Origin: an uncultured Anaeroplasmataceae bacterium
GTDB lineage: Bacteria > Bacillota_I > Bacilli_A > Acholeplasmatales > Anaeroplasmataceae
DNA length: 64,000 nt
Assembly: GCA_934229535.1 (NCBI GenBank)
Contig: CAKQDS010000008.1
Span: forward strand, 10,028 to 74,027
Direction: 5' to 3'
Shown: positions 52,415 through 60,727 of the stretch, piece after piece
How the letters are laid out: each line of letters starts with the position of its first letter
Position numbering within the stretch: the stretch's first letter is position 1
Made by a program: the position numbers and the translations under genes
Notes under the pieces: generated by a model
What the model was told of the DNA's origin: nothing
The model's input: only the letters and a program-made list of their open reading frames with translations
Database searches by the model: none

Positions 52415-53245
52415 ATGAGAAGTGTTTCATTACTTGGCCCGAAACAAACATTTTGTGATAAGGCGTTAAATAAATATGAAAAGTTTACAGGCGAAAAATT
52501 CGAAGTATTTTATTGTGATTCAATTATAGAGTCAGCTAAAAAATTTAAAGATACAGACTTATTAATTTTACCATTTGAAAATTCGTTAGATGGTTTTGTT
52601 ACAGAGGCTCTTGATATATTAATGAGGGAATCACTTTTAATTGTTGCTGAAATTAAACAAAATATTGCTTTTAAATTAGTAAGCTATGAGAATAATATTA
52701 ATGATATAGGAAAAATATATGTTCAGTTTAAAGCTAAAGGCCAATGCTTACATTTCTTAGAACCTTATTTGAGCAAATGTGTATTAACAGAATCAAATTT
52801 ATTATCACTTGATTATTTGATGGAAGATAAAAACAAAAGTGCTGCTATTGTTCCAATGCATATTAATGAAGAATTTCCACTTGTATTAAAAGACATTACG
52901 GATTCTAAAAATAATGAAACTAGATTTTTAGTTATTAGTAGAAATAAAAATGATATTTTTTATAGTGATATAATTAAGGTTAGCTGCTATGCATATGCTT
53001 TACTTGATAAGCCAGGTATTTTATATAATATTTTAAGAAGATTTGATGAGTATCATATTAACCTTTCAAATATAATTTCAAGACCTACGAAAAGTGAACT
53101 TGGTAAATATAATTTTTATATAGAATTTTCTTTAGCAAAGAAGGATTTAAGTAAGGTTGATTTAATTTTAAATGAATTCAACAATGATACTGATTATAAG
53201 CTGAAGATATTAGGAATTTATTCAGATATAGGAGATAAAAAATGA
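52415..53245 (+). CDS. pheA: Prephenate dehydratase
   Basis: 276 residues. The catalytic domain has LLGPKQTFCDKA (GPxGTFS variant, with Gly to Gln and Ser to Cys), PFENSLDGFV, and NETRFLVI. The ACT domain (YALLDKPGILYNILRRFDEYHINLSNI) senses phenylalanine. It makes phenylpyruvate. Both substitutions in the first motif are unusual. The stop overlaps the pdp start by four bases. No other aromatic gene is nearby. Confidence 0.82.
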   Translation: MRSVSLLGPKQTFCDKALNKYEKFTGEKFEVFYCDSIIESAKKFKDTDLLILPFENSLDGFVTEALDILMRESLLIVAEIKQNIAFKLVSYENNINDIGKIYVQFKAKGQCLHFLEPYLSKCVLTESNLLSLDYLMEDKNKSAAIVPMHINEEFPLVLKDITDSKNNETRFLVISRNKNDIFYSDIIKVSCYAYALLDKPGILYNILRRFDEYHINLSNIISRPTKSELGKYNFYIEFSLAKKDLSKVDLILNEFNNDTDYKLKILGIYSDIGDKK

Positions 53246-54540
53246 GAGCAGTAGATATAATAGAAAAAAAGAGAAATGGTTTAGAATTAACTAACGAAGA
53301 AATTAAATTTCTCATAAATGGCTATACAAATGGCGATATACCAGATTATCAGATGTCTGCCCTTACAATGGCAATTTATTTTCAAGGCATGAATGATAAT
53401 GAAGCAACTAATTTGGCATTAGCCATGCTTCATAGTGGTGATGAGCTTAATCTTGATATGATTGAGGGAGTAAAGGTTGATAAGCATTCTACAGGTGGTG
53501 TTGGTGATAAAACAAGCTTAGTTTTAGCACCACTTGTTGCATCTCTTGGTATAAATTTTGCTAAAATGAGTGGAAGAGGACTTGGACATACTGGGGGAAC
53601 CCTTGATAAGCTTGAATCGATTCCTGGCTTTAATATCTCATTAACTGATGATGAATTTATCGAACAGGTTAAAAAAATACATTTGGCTATTATAGGTCAA
53701 ACAGTTAATTTAGCTCCTGCAGATAAGAAGCTTTATTCATTAAGAGATGTTACAGCAACTGTTGATTCCATACCGCTTATTGCTTCAAGCATAATGTCTA
53801 AGAAGCTTGCAAGTGGAGCAAATGCTATTTGCCTAGATGTCAAGGTAGGTAGTGGAGCATTCATGAAAAATATTGATAGTGCCCGTAGACTAGCTAAATT
53901 AATGGTTGCCATAGGTAATAAATGTAATCGTCATATGACAGCTGTTTTAACTAATATGGATGAACCGCTAGGATTTGCTGTTGGTAATAGCTTAGAGGTT
54001 ATTGAGGCCATTAATACACTAAATGGTAATGGACCTAAGGATTTACTTGAATTATGTCTAACTCTTGGTGCATATTTAGTTATTGATAGTAATTTAGCAA
54101 GCACAGTTTCTGAAGCAAAGGATTTGTTAAGAAAGCAAATTAAAAATAAAGAAGGCTTAAATAAGCTTGCAGAAATGGTAAATGCTCAGGGTGGAGATAG
54201 CTCATATATTTTTAATCCTACAAAATTTGCTTTAGGTAAAAATGTTATCGAAATTAAGAGTCAAAATAAAGGATATGTTAGTAAAATTGATGCTCTTGCA
54301 ATAGGTCATGCGGCAATGCTTGTTGGTGCTGGAAGAGAAAAAATCACCGATACTATTAACCCACGTGTTGGCGTTGTTTTAAACAAAAAGGTTGGCGATT
54401 ATGTTAATGAAAATGAAACCCTTGCCACATTATATTCTGATGGAAATAATGAGAAAGAAGCAATTGAAATGATAAAAAAAGCATATTCATATGCTGATTT
54501 TGAGATTAAACCAAAGCTTATATTAGAAATTATTAGATAA
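53242..54540 (+). CDS. pdp: Pyrimidine-nucleoside phosphorylase
   Basis: 432 residues. VDKHSTGGVGDKTSLVLAPLVA, the GRGLGHTGGTLDKLE block, SIMSKKLASGANAICLDVK and the GAGREKITDTINPRVG region are typical of Pdp/DeoA, which splits uridine or thymidine with phosphate. Length is normal. Confidence 0.94.
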   Translation: MRAVDIIEKKRNGLELTNEEIKFLINGYTNGDIPDYQMSALTMAIYFQGMNDNEATNLALAMLHSGDELNLDMIEGVKVDKHSTGGVGDKTSLVLAPLVASLGINFAKMSGRGLGHTGGTLDKLESIPGFNISLTDDEFIEQVKKIHLAIIGQTVNLAPADKKLYSLRDVTATVDSIPLIASSIMSKKLASGANAICLDVKVGSGAFMKNIDSARRLAKLMVAIGNKCNRHMTAVLTNMDEPLGFAVGNSLEVIEAINTLNGNGPKDLLELCLTLGAYLVIDSNLASTVSEAKDLLRKQIKNKEGLNKLAEMVNAQGGDSSYIFNPTKFALGKNVIEIKSQNKGYVSKIDALAIGHAAMLVGAGREKITDTINPRVGVVLNKKVGDYVNENETLATLYSDGNNEKEAIEMIKKAYSYADFEIKPKLILEIIR

Positions 54541-54553
54541 TTTGAAAAAAATA

Positions 54554-54582
54554 TTGAATTGTTTTATTTTTAATGCTATAAT
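54554..54582 (+). promoter_or_regulatory. Promoter of secG
   Basis: TTGAAT at 54554-54559, 17-base spacer, TATAAT at 54577-54582 with extended TG. Confidence 0.75.
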
Positions 54583-54619
54583 AAACAAGTAGTCTATTAA
54601 GTAGTATGGAGGAATCAAA

Positions 54620-54844
54620 ATGCTAGTTTTAAATATATTTACACTAATTGTTTCAATTTTATTAATAGCAATTGTTATGATGCAAAATTCTAAGGATGAC
54701 ATTAATGATGCCTTTAATGGTAGCAAGTCTGAATTATTTAAAAATCAAAAAACACGTGGTATTGAATTGTTTTTACAAAGAGGAACTGCAATCCTAGGAA
54801 TAATTTTTATTATTCTAGTTGTTATCTGTAATGTAATTCAATAA
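54620..54844 (+). CDS. secG: Preprotein translocase subunit SecG
   Basis: 74 residues, two membrane helices around the conserved MMQNSKDDINDAFNGS loop. AGTATGGAGGAATC precedes the ATG. First in the conserved secG-rnr-smpB-ssrA order, but a strong terminator separates it from rnr. Confidence 0.9.
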   Translation: MLVLNIFTLIVSILLIAIVMMQNSKDDINDAFNGSKSELFKNQKTRGIELFLQRGTAILGIIFIILVVICNVIQ

Positions 54845-54856
54845 TTATGATGCTTG

Positions 54857-54895
54857 ACAACATAATTGCTATTAAGGAATTATGTTGTTTTTTTT
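54857..54895 (+). terminator. Rho-independent terminator of secG
   Basis: ACAACATAATT and AATTATGTTGT form an 11-bp stem with a 10-base loop, then seven T. Confidence 0.9.
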
Positions 54896-54915
54896 ATGTT
54901 TTTTGAGGTGATTCT

Positions 54916-57009
54916 ATGAAAGAAAAAGTTTTAGATTTATATTTAAAGGGATATAGAATAAATAAAATATGCAAACTTTTAAATATCAGCTATCAAATGG
55001 TTATTGATATTCTTGACGAATATGTTAAAAATGGACGTTTAGCTATAAGCCATAATGGTCATTATAAAGAAGTAAAAAATGGTAAATTAATTCTTAAAAG
55101 TGAAGGATATGGCTTTATTCATGTTGATGGAGAAGATAATGATTATTATGTTCCATATGGTTGTAATAATGGTGCTCTTGATGGTGATGAGGTAGCGTTT
55201 TATTCATTTTCTGATGGTAGAAAATTAAAAAATGCTGAAGTTGTTAAGGTTATACAAAGAAATAAACTTGAAGTTATTGGTACTATTATTCATAAAAAAC
55301 GTAAAAATAAGGTTAAAGCATATGTTTTAACTAAATATGAATATCCTCTTCATTTAGTTAAACTTGATGATATAAATGATTATGAAGATGATACAGTTGT
55401 TAAAGCAAAAATTAATTATTTACCAAATCAAATTACCGCAAAAGTATTAAAAATAGTTGGTAAAACCGATGATGATGGTATCGAAATTACTAAAATTGCT
55501 GAAGGATATGGATTTTATAGTGAATTTAGTGAAGAAACGATAAAAGAATTAGAAAAAGTTCCAGATGAAGTGGAACCAAGTAATCTAAAAGGACGTACTG
55601 ATTTTACTGATAAAACAATTATTACAATAGATGGTGATGATGCTAAGGATTTTGATGATGCCGTTTCGCTAGATATATTAAAGAATGGCAATTATTTATT
55701 AGGAGTTTACATTGCTGATGTTAGTAATTATGTACGCCCTAATACTTCCTTAAATGATGATGCCCTAAAGCGTGGAACAAGTGTTTATTTAGCAGATAGA
55801 GTAATTCCAATGCTTCCTTTTAAGCTATCAAATGGCTTGTGTTCCTTAAATGAGGGCGTAATACGTCTTGTAATGGCTTGTCAAATGGAGATTAATGATT
55901 TAGGTGAAATTGTTGATTACAAGATTTCTGAGGGCTTTATAAAATCAAGACATCGAATGACCTATAATAATGTTAATAAAATTTTAAATGACGATCAGGA
56001 AATGTGTAATAAATATTCGGATATTGTTTTGATGTTAAATAATATGAATAAGCTTGCTCATATTTTAAGAAAGAAAAGACATGATGCTGGAGGACTAGAT
56101 TTTGAAATTGATGAATATAAAATTAGTCTTGATGAGCATCACGAACCAAATGGTATTTCTTTAAGAGTACGTGACGAGGCTGAAAAGCTAATAGAGGATT
56201 TTATGCTTGAGGCAAATAACTGCGTAGCTTCATTTTTTACAAAATTGAATTATCCTTGTATGTATAGAATTCACGAAAAGCCTGATCAAGAAAAATTACG
56301 TGATGTTTTAAAAATTATCAGCAAGCTTGGTGTTAAAATTAAATTACCTAAGAATGATATTCATTCAAAATTAATACAAAAGGCTTTGGAGGATTTAGAT
56401 GATAATCCATTAAAGCCCGTAATAAATCAAATGCTTTTAAGAACAATGATGAAGGCAAAATATTCAACAGTAAATGTTGGACATTATGGCTTATGTATTG
56501 ACGATTATTGTCATTTTACATCACCAATTAGAAGATATCCAGATTTAATGGTGCATCGTTTATTAAAGGAGTTGGTTTTACATCCAAATAATTTTGATGC
56601 TAGCTATCAATACTATTCTGAGAATCTTGAAGGAATAGCAATTATGAATTCAAATAGTGAAAGAAAGGCTATTGATTGTGAAAGAGATGTTGATAATATG
56701 CTTATGGCTTGGTATATGTCAAAACATATTGATGAGCACTATGATGGCATTGTTGTTTCAATTTTAAGCTTTGGAATGTTTGTAATGCTTGAAAATGGTG
56801 TTGAAGGCTTAGTTAGTCTTAGAAATATGGATGATTATTTTACATATGATGAGGCTCACCAAAAATTAATATCTGCAAGTAGAACATTTAGCCTAGGCGA
56901 TAAGGTTAGAGTTGTTGTTATTGATGCCGTTCGTGAAACATCAAAAATTGATTTAATGCTAGAAGAAGACTATGGAGATGATAACTATGGCGAATATTTG
57001 TACAAATAA
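54916..57009 (+). CDS. rnr: Exoribonuclease RNase R
   Basis: 697 residues. An N-terminal winged-helix-like part, two cold-shock domains (EGYGFIHVDGEDNDYYVP), the RNB domain with IDGDDAKDFDDAVSL (metal-binding Asp), HFTSPIRRYPDLMVHRLL, and a C-terminal S1 domain (YDGIVVSILSFGMFVML). It degrades structured RNA and works with tmRNA-SmpB. It overlaps smpB by 23 bases. Confidence 0.95.
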   Translation: MKEKVLDLYLKGYRINKICKLLNISYQMVIDILDEYVKNGRLAISHNGHYKEVKNGKLILKSEGYGFIHVDGEDNDYYVPYGCNNGALDGDEVAFYSFSDGRKLKNAEVVKVIQRNKLEVIGTIIHKKRKNKVKAYVLTKYEYPLHLVKLDDINDYEDDTVVKAKINYLPNQITAKVLKIVGKTDDDGIEITKIAEGYGFYSEFSEETIKELEKVPDEVEPSNLKGRTDFTDKTIITIDGDDAKDFDDAVSLDILKNGNYLLGVYIADVSNYVRPNTSLNDDALKRGTSVYLADRVIPMLPFKLSNGLCSLNEGVIRLVMACQMEINDLGEIVDYKISEGFIKSRHRMTYNNVNKILNDDQEMCNKYSDIVLMLNNMNKLAHILRKKRHDAGGLDFEIDEYKISLDEHHEPNGISLRVRDEAEKLIEDFMLEANNCVASFFTKLNYPCMYRIHEKPDQEKLRDVLKIISKLGVKIKLPKNDIHSKLIQKALEDLDDNPLKPVINQMLLRTMMKAKYSTVNVGHYGLCIDDYCHFTSPIRRYPDLMVHRLLKELVLHPNNFDASYQYYSENLEGIAIMNSNSERKAIDCERDVDNMLMAWYMSKHIDEHYDGIVVSILSFGMFVMLENGVEGLVSLRNMDDYFTYDEAHQKLISASRTFSLGDKVRVVVIDAVRETSKIDLMLEEDYGDDNYGEYLYK

Positions 57010-57439
57010 AAAGGTTGGCTTTGAATATTTTATTTTAGATAAATATGAAGCTGGAATAAAGCTAACTGGTACTGAAATAAAATCAATAAGAGAAGGCAAG
57101 GTAAATATTAATGATACCTATGTTATTTTAAGAAATAATCGTCCTTATGTTATTAATATGTTTATTGCTAAATATTCTCATGGTAATATTTTTAATCATG
57201 AAGAAACTCGTGATCGTGAGTTATTATTGCATAAAAGCGAAGAAATAAAGCTTGCAACAAAGGTTAAGCTTCAGGGATTATCTATCGTTCCAACTAGATT
57301 ATATTTTGTTGGCTCCTTAGTTAAAATTGAAATTGCCTTATGCAAGGGAAAGAAATTAGCTGATAAAAGACAAAGTCTTAAAGAGGCTGAAGGAAAAAGA
57401 AATATTGCTAAGGCAATTAAAGAAGCAAATAGATATTAA
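56987..57439 (+). CDS. smpB: SsrA-binding protein SmpB
   Basis: 150 residues from ATG 56987 (MANICTNKKVGFEYFILD). TGTEIKSIREGKVNINDTY and the Lys-rich tail (KGKKLADKRQSLKEAEG) are signatures. It delivers tmRNA to stalled ribosomes and is encoded just before ssrA. Confidence 0.96.
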   Translation: MANICTNKKVGFEYFILDKYEAGIKLTGTEIKSIREGKVNINDTYVILRNNRPYVINMFIAKYSHGNIFNHEETRDRELLLHKSEEIKLATKVKLQGLSIVPTRLYFVGSLVKIEIALCKGKKLADKRQSLKEAEGKRNIAKAIKEANRY

Positions 57440-57469
57440 CAATTATACCAGCTTGTGGTATAATTAATT

Positions 57470-57859
57470 GGGCTTGTTTGGATTCGCCGTGGTATTTGAA
57501 TATTTATAAGCATGTCTTGGTTGCGCAAGTAAAAACGTCGAGGTTTAAATAACCGCAGAAGATAATAATTATGCATTTTTAGCAGGTGCTAATAACACTG
57601 CTAACTATGCTTTTGCTTGCTAATTAATTAGTGCAAGCTACTCTTAATAAATATTTCCTATGTATTTATTTTAGGGTTCATATCTAATAGGATATATTAA
57701 AATAGTTAAATCTGGACTGTTTTAAAGAATTTAATCAGGTTAGTTAATATGTTCTCTGCTTGCCTTTGTGTATTAATGAAATTTTTAGACAAGATAAACA
57801 TGTAGAAAATAAAGGCTAAGATGCTGCGTACGGGAGTTCGAGTCTCCCCAGGTCCACCA
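57470..57859 (+). ncRNA. ssrA: Transfer-messenger RNA (tmRNA)
   Basis: 390 bases. The 5' GGGCTTG pairs with CAGGTCC before the encoded ACCA 3' end; GATTCGCCGTGG and the T-arm GGGAGTTCGAGTCTCCC are recognisable. The tag frame starts at GCA 57555 and ends at TAA 57621: 22 codons, beginning AEDNNYAFLA and ending NTANYAFAC. The ANYAFA ending matches Mesoplasma-type tags read by Lon, with an extra Cys at the very end. The 3' end is the boundary to an island. Confidence 0.95.
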
Positions 57860-57871
57860 TAAGAAAAGCAT

Positions 57872-57904
57872 AGGTTTGATACAAATTGTGTCAGACCTTT
57901 TTTC
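57872..57904 (+). terminator. Terminator after ssrA
   Basis: AGGTTTGATAC and GTGTCAGACCT form an 11-bp stem (two G-T pairs) with loop AAATT, then six T. Confidence 0.8.
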
Positions 57905-58007
57905 TTTGCAGATAGGAAACTTTATCCTTTCCGCCACCAAGTTTCAGAGTTTTGTAGAAGTGCCAAAAGACATTTTTACGGGGCTCTTTTTCTTTTTATA
58001 TATTGCT

Positions 58008-58056
58008 ACGGAACGAAAGCCTTATCAACGGGACGATAGGTATTGCTACGGGACGA
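58008..58056 (+). repeat. Three short direct repeats with exact 20-bp period
   Basis: ACGGAACGA at 58008, ACGGGACGA at 58028 and ACGGGACGA at 58048. The first and third are also preceded by the same TATTGCT. The region 57905-58160 has no convincing gene. Two-turn phasing suggests a protein-binding array. Confidence 0.6.
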
Positions 58057-58176
58057 TTGATATTTTTTATAAAATCTCATTTTAGTTTCGGCATTATTCC
58101 GCAGACTACTTGTAATTTTCTCAAAAAAGTGCTGTAATCTTTAATAGACTTTAACAATTTGCATGGAGGTAATAGT

Positions 58177-58380
58177 ATGAAACTAGACTATGCATCAGCA
58201 ATAATCAATCTAAGAATCAAGCTAAATCTGTCTCAAGCGGCATTAGCTGAGCTTTTAGGAGTTTCTTTTACATCTGTAAACAGATGGGAAAACGGCAAGT
58301 ACGAGCCAACTAAATTAGTGAAGAAAAAAATAGAATTATTATGTAGAGAAAATAACATTCAAATGGAGGTTGCGAAATAA
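58177..58380 (+). CDS. XRE-family helix-turn-helix regulator
   Basis: 67 residues from ATG 58177, preceded by ATGGAGGT. INLRIKLNLSQAALAELLGVSFTSVNRWENGKYEPT is a standard Cro/C1-type HTH. It heads the phage-like genes and probably controls them. Codon use is still close to the host. Confidence 0.88.
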   Translation: MKLDYASAIINLRIKLNLSQAALAELLGVSFTSVNRWENGKYEPTKLVKKKIELLCRENNIQMEVAK

Positions 58381-58382
58381 TT

Positions 58383-58751
58383 ATGGCTAAGGCGGTTAAA
58401 AAAACTCAAGAATTGACACTTGAACAGGGATTCCTCGAGAGTCCTTACATAAACGACGCATCCATAGAGAAGGAAGTCGACGACGAGACGTACGAAATGA
58501 TCATGACCTGCAGGATCGGCATGAACTGGAGACTGATAGACGACGCATTTGCTATGGTTGACATTCTAGATGAAGAAATCATAAGGGAGCGAAGGCAGAT
58601 AGAGTGTTTCAATTTTGTGGACAACCGTTCTCAGCTTTGGTGGGAGCATTTATCAGAAGAAAAACAGAAGGAATTGAACGAATGGTACGAGGCTTGGCTC
58701 GCTGCTCCAGAAACGAAGGTCATACCCGAAAAGCCAAGCTGGATAAATTAG
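58383..58751 (+). CDS. Phage tail-associated hypothetical protein
   Basis: 122 residues, clearly GC-richer than the chromosome. The C-terminal LNEWYEAWLAAPETKVIPEKPSWI resembles the ends of small phage tail proteins of Firmicutes prophages (WLDAPETxxIPEKPxW). The rest is acidic helices. Placed before the holin-like genes, as in a phage tail-lysis module. Confidence 0.55.
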   Translation: MAKAVKKTQELTLEQGFLESPYINDASIEKEVDDETYEMIMTCRIGMNWRLIDDAFAMVDILDEEIIRERRQIECFNFVDNRSQLWWEHLSEEKQKELNEWYEAWLAAPETKVIPEKPSWIN

Positions 58752-58760
58752 GAGGAATGT

Positions 58761-59027
58761 ATGGAACTAGGACAAACAATCATAACCATTGCATCGGTGC
58801 TCACCGCACTCGGTGTCATATTCGGCATGGTTTTCGCGGTTTACAAATGGTACCTAAAGCAAGAGAAGCAGGACAGGGACATCAAAGCGATAAAGGAAGA
58901 GCAAACCCTTTTGACCTATGGTGTCCTTGCCTGCTTGAAAGGCTTGAAAGAGCAAGGATGCGATGGGCCAGTCACGACTGCGATAAACCAGATTGAAAAG
59001 CACATAAACAAACAAGCTCACAAATAA
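58761..59027 (+). CDS. Small phage-type membrane protein, holin-associated
   Basis: 88 residues. One N-terminal membrane helix (IITIASVLTALGVIFGMVFAVYKWYL), then a charged helix (KQEKQDRDIKAIKEEQ) and LLTYGVLACLKGLKEQGCDGPV. Proteins of this make-up are found just before holin and endolysin genes in Clostridia-type prophages. GGAGGAATG precedes the ATG. Confidence 0.65.
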   Translation: MELGQTIITIASVLTALGVIFGMVFAVYKWYLKQEKQDRDIKAIKEEQTLLTYGVLACLKGLKEQGCDGPVTTAINQIEKHINKQAHK

Positions 59028-59040
59028 AAGGAGGTCAAAA

Positions 59041-59122
59041 ATGGACTATTTGAATTTAATCAGCGTACCCGCAATCGCAACGGCGGTGTACCTAATCATT
59101 GAGATATTGAAGAAAGCGTTCA
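59041..59122 (+). pseudogene. Truncated phage holin-like gene
   Basis: AAAGGAGGTC and ATG at 59041 start a protein MDYLNLISVPAIATAVYLII that continues EILKKAF, the start of a phage holin. Near 59122-59126 the sequence switches to serine recombinase coding in another frame, and the holin frame ends soon after (TGA near 59152). Confidence 0.6.
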
Positions 59123-59125
59123 AAT

Positions 59126-59740
59126 TGGGAATTCATAAAGGTCTACGCAGATGAAGGAATTTCAGGCACGAGCACAAAAAGGCGAGACGAGTTTAAAGAA
59201 ATGATTGAATCGGCGTTGAATGGAAAAATCGATCTAATCATTACAAAGTCGATATCAAGGTTTGCCCGTAACACATTGGATACCATTTCGATTACCAGAC
59301 AGCTTAAAGCAAAAGGCATTGAAGTCTATTTTGAAAAGGAAAACCTATGGTCACTTGATGATAAAACCGAGTTCTTGCTTACGATAATGGCTTCGATAGC
59401 ACAAGAGGAGAGCCGAAGCATTTCGCAAAACATCACCATTGGAAAACGATGGGGAATGAAAGAAGGCAAGGTGAGCTTCGCTTACAAGAATTTCTTGGGC
59501 TATAAGAAAGTCGATGGGAAGATAGTGATAGACGAAGCACAGGCTGAAACCGTAAGGCTCATTTACACGATGTTCCTCAAGGAAGGCAAGACATGCACGG
59601 GGATTGCGGAGTTCTTAAAATCAAAAGGAGTTCCAACGCCATCAGGCAAATCCTGCAAATGGACGAAAAACACGGTCTACTCCATACTCACCAACGAGAA
59701 ATACAAAGGCGACGCGCTTCTTCAGAAGAAGGCTGTTTAA
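59126..59740 (+). pseudogene. Serine recombinase, internal fragment (large serine recombinase family)
   Basis: The frame opens mid-protein at WEFIKVYADEGISGTSTKRRDEF and continues through SRFARNTLDTI, MASIAQEESRSIS, and the recombinase domain with GKIVIDEAQAETVRLIY and NEKYKGDALLQKK, then leaves the homology at AV-stop. The first 60 or so residues with the nucleophile Ser and the C-terminal zinc region are missing. The N-terminal piece lies nearby on the opposite strand. It is not functional as it stands. Confidence 0.85.
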
Positions 59741-59857
59741 CTGCTCATCCTGTTCCGTTGATACTCTGGTATATGCCGCGACTCGCTTTTTCTGCGCTTC
59801 CTGCGTGCTGTTTTTTGATTTTGGTTTTGCTGCTATTTGAGTGATCGTCTTTCTCAT
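59732..59857 (-). pseudogene. Serine recombinase, N-terminal fragment on the opposite strand
   Basis: From ATG 59857 (overlapping the stop of the SHOCT gene as ATGA) it reads MRKTITQIAAKPKSKNST, then KKRVAAYTRVSTEQDEQLNS with the catalytic Ser of the RVST motif. At 59732 homology ends, where the plus-strand fragment also ends. Flipping 59126-59732 would place WEFIKVYADEG next to QLNS, restoring the gene except for about 15-25 residues. Confidence 0.8.
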
Positions 59858-60021
59858 TCGTCGACCTCTAGCCAACCTATAATGGGTCTGTATTTTTTAG
59901 AGATTGCTTTGCGAATGGATTTGAATTCCTCTTCGGTGATGTGGCCTTCTTCAAGAAGATTCGTCAACAATAAAACCAACAATCTGTATTTTGTCTCTGA
60001 CTGTGCTTGTTTTTGGTTCAT
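59854..60021 (-). CDS. SHOCT-domain small protein
   Basis: 55 residues from ATG 60021, preceded by CAGGAGGTACGAA. NLLEEGHITEEEFKSIRKAI is the SHOCT pattern (short helix, then G.IteeEFe..K), and KKYRPIIGWLEVDE ends it. Such genes stand just before serine recombinase genes in Firmicutes mobile elements, and here the stop overlaps the recombinase start by four bases. Role unknown. Confidence 0.8.
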   Translation of the reverse strand: MNQKQAQSETKYRLLVLLLTNLLEEGHITEEEFKSIRKAISKKYRPIIGWLEVDE

Positions 60022-60136
60022 TTCGTACCTCCTGAGTGTGGTGTCTATCTATCACTCTAAAAGGCTAGAAAGTCAAGTAATTAGGCAAAGAAAAAGACTA
60101 CGTGGCGGATGAAAAAGTGAAAATATTGTAAAAGGG

Positions 60137-60165
60137 TAGACTAAAAGAGGGATTTGGTGTATAAT
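60137..60165 (+). promoter_or_regulatory. Promoter of the MarR-family gene
   Basis: TAGACT at 60137-60142, 17-base spacer, TATAAT at 60160-60165. The gap before it (60022-60130) has no gene. Confidence 0.65.
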
Positions 60166-60197
60166 ACGAATTAGGATTTTAACAGGGGAGTTGAGCT

Positions 60198-60644
60198 ATG
60201 AATTCTAGAATATTTTTTTACGAATTTGGAAAGCTGATCTACAGCATAGATGGTTTTTATGCCGAATATGCTAAAGAGAAGTCAGTCAAGCCCAATCTTT
60301 TATGGATATTGTATGCTTTGAACGATGGGCAAGAGCATAGCCAAAAAGAGATATGCGACACATGGGACTTGCCTAGGACTACAATCAATACGATCATTAA
60401 GGAATTGGAAGCGGATGGCTATGTCTTCTTGAGCCAAATCATAGGCGAGAAGAGGGAATTGAGTGTTAAATTGACTGATGAAGGAAAAAAATATGCTTCT
60501 TCAATGCTGCAAGAACTATATGAGATAGAAGAAAAGGTGTATGAATCAATCAAGAACGGTGGGTTACTAAACAAAAGACTGAATGAATTATTGAATGGAT
60601 TATACGAAATAAAAGAAGAAATCCTAAAGTCGAAAGACCAATAG
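60198..60644 (+). CDS. MarR-family transcriptional regulator
   Basis: 148 residues. Winged helix with SQKEICDTWDLPRTTINTIIKELEADGYV and the wing GEKRELSVKLTDEGKKYA. Base composition differs from the chromosome. It probably controls the hydrolase operon that follows. AGGGGAG precedes the ATG. Confidence 0.88.
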   Translation: MNSRIFFYEFGKLIYSIDGFYAEYAKEKSVKPNLLWILYALNDGQEHSQKEICDTWDLPRTTINTIIKELEADGYVFLSQIIGEKRELSVKLTDEGKKYASSMLQELYEIEEKVYESIKNGGLLNKRLNELLNGLYEIKEEILKSKDQ

Positions 60645-60727
60645 TGGTTTTGTCGGAAGGGTTTCATTGAGCGCTAAGCAAAACAGAAATCAGATTATGG
60701 ACGATTGCTAAAAACTGGAGGATAGAT

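Larger units (their letters stand above)
57860..60021 (+). mobile_element. Prophage or integrative-element relic at the 3' end of ssrA
   Basis: From the ssrA 3' end on, base composition is mixed and partly GC-richer than the chromosome. Genes are phage-like: HTH regulator, tail-like protein, two holin-like proteins (the second cut), and serine recombinase pieces on both strands with a SHOCT-domain gene. ssrA is a classic attachment site. No second copy of the ssrA 3' end is seen before 64000, so the right end is not defined; the cargo genes to 62.7 kb or beyond may belong to it. Confidence 0.55.

Noticed and set aside
57876..58085. 69-codon frame after ssrA
   Set aside because: It begins inside the ssrA terminator, has no ribosome site and covers the 20-bp direct repeats.
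58604..58996. 130-codon frame overlapping two phage-type genes
   Set aside because: It is out of frame with two genes that have ribosome sites and homologous-looking ends, and its Arg/Cys-rich translation looks like a shadow.
59593..60112. Plus-strand frames of 83 and 91 codons
   Set aside because: They are antisense to the recombinase N-terminal fragment and the SHOCT gene, which read as real proteins on the minus strand.
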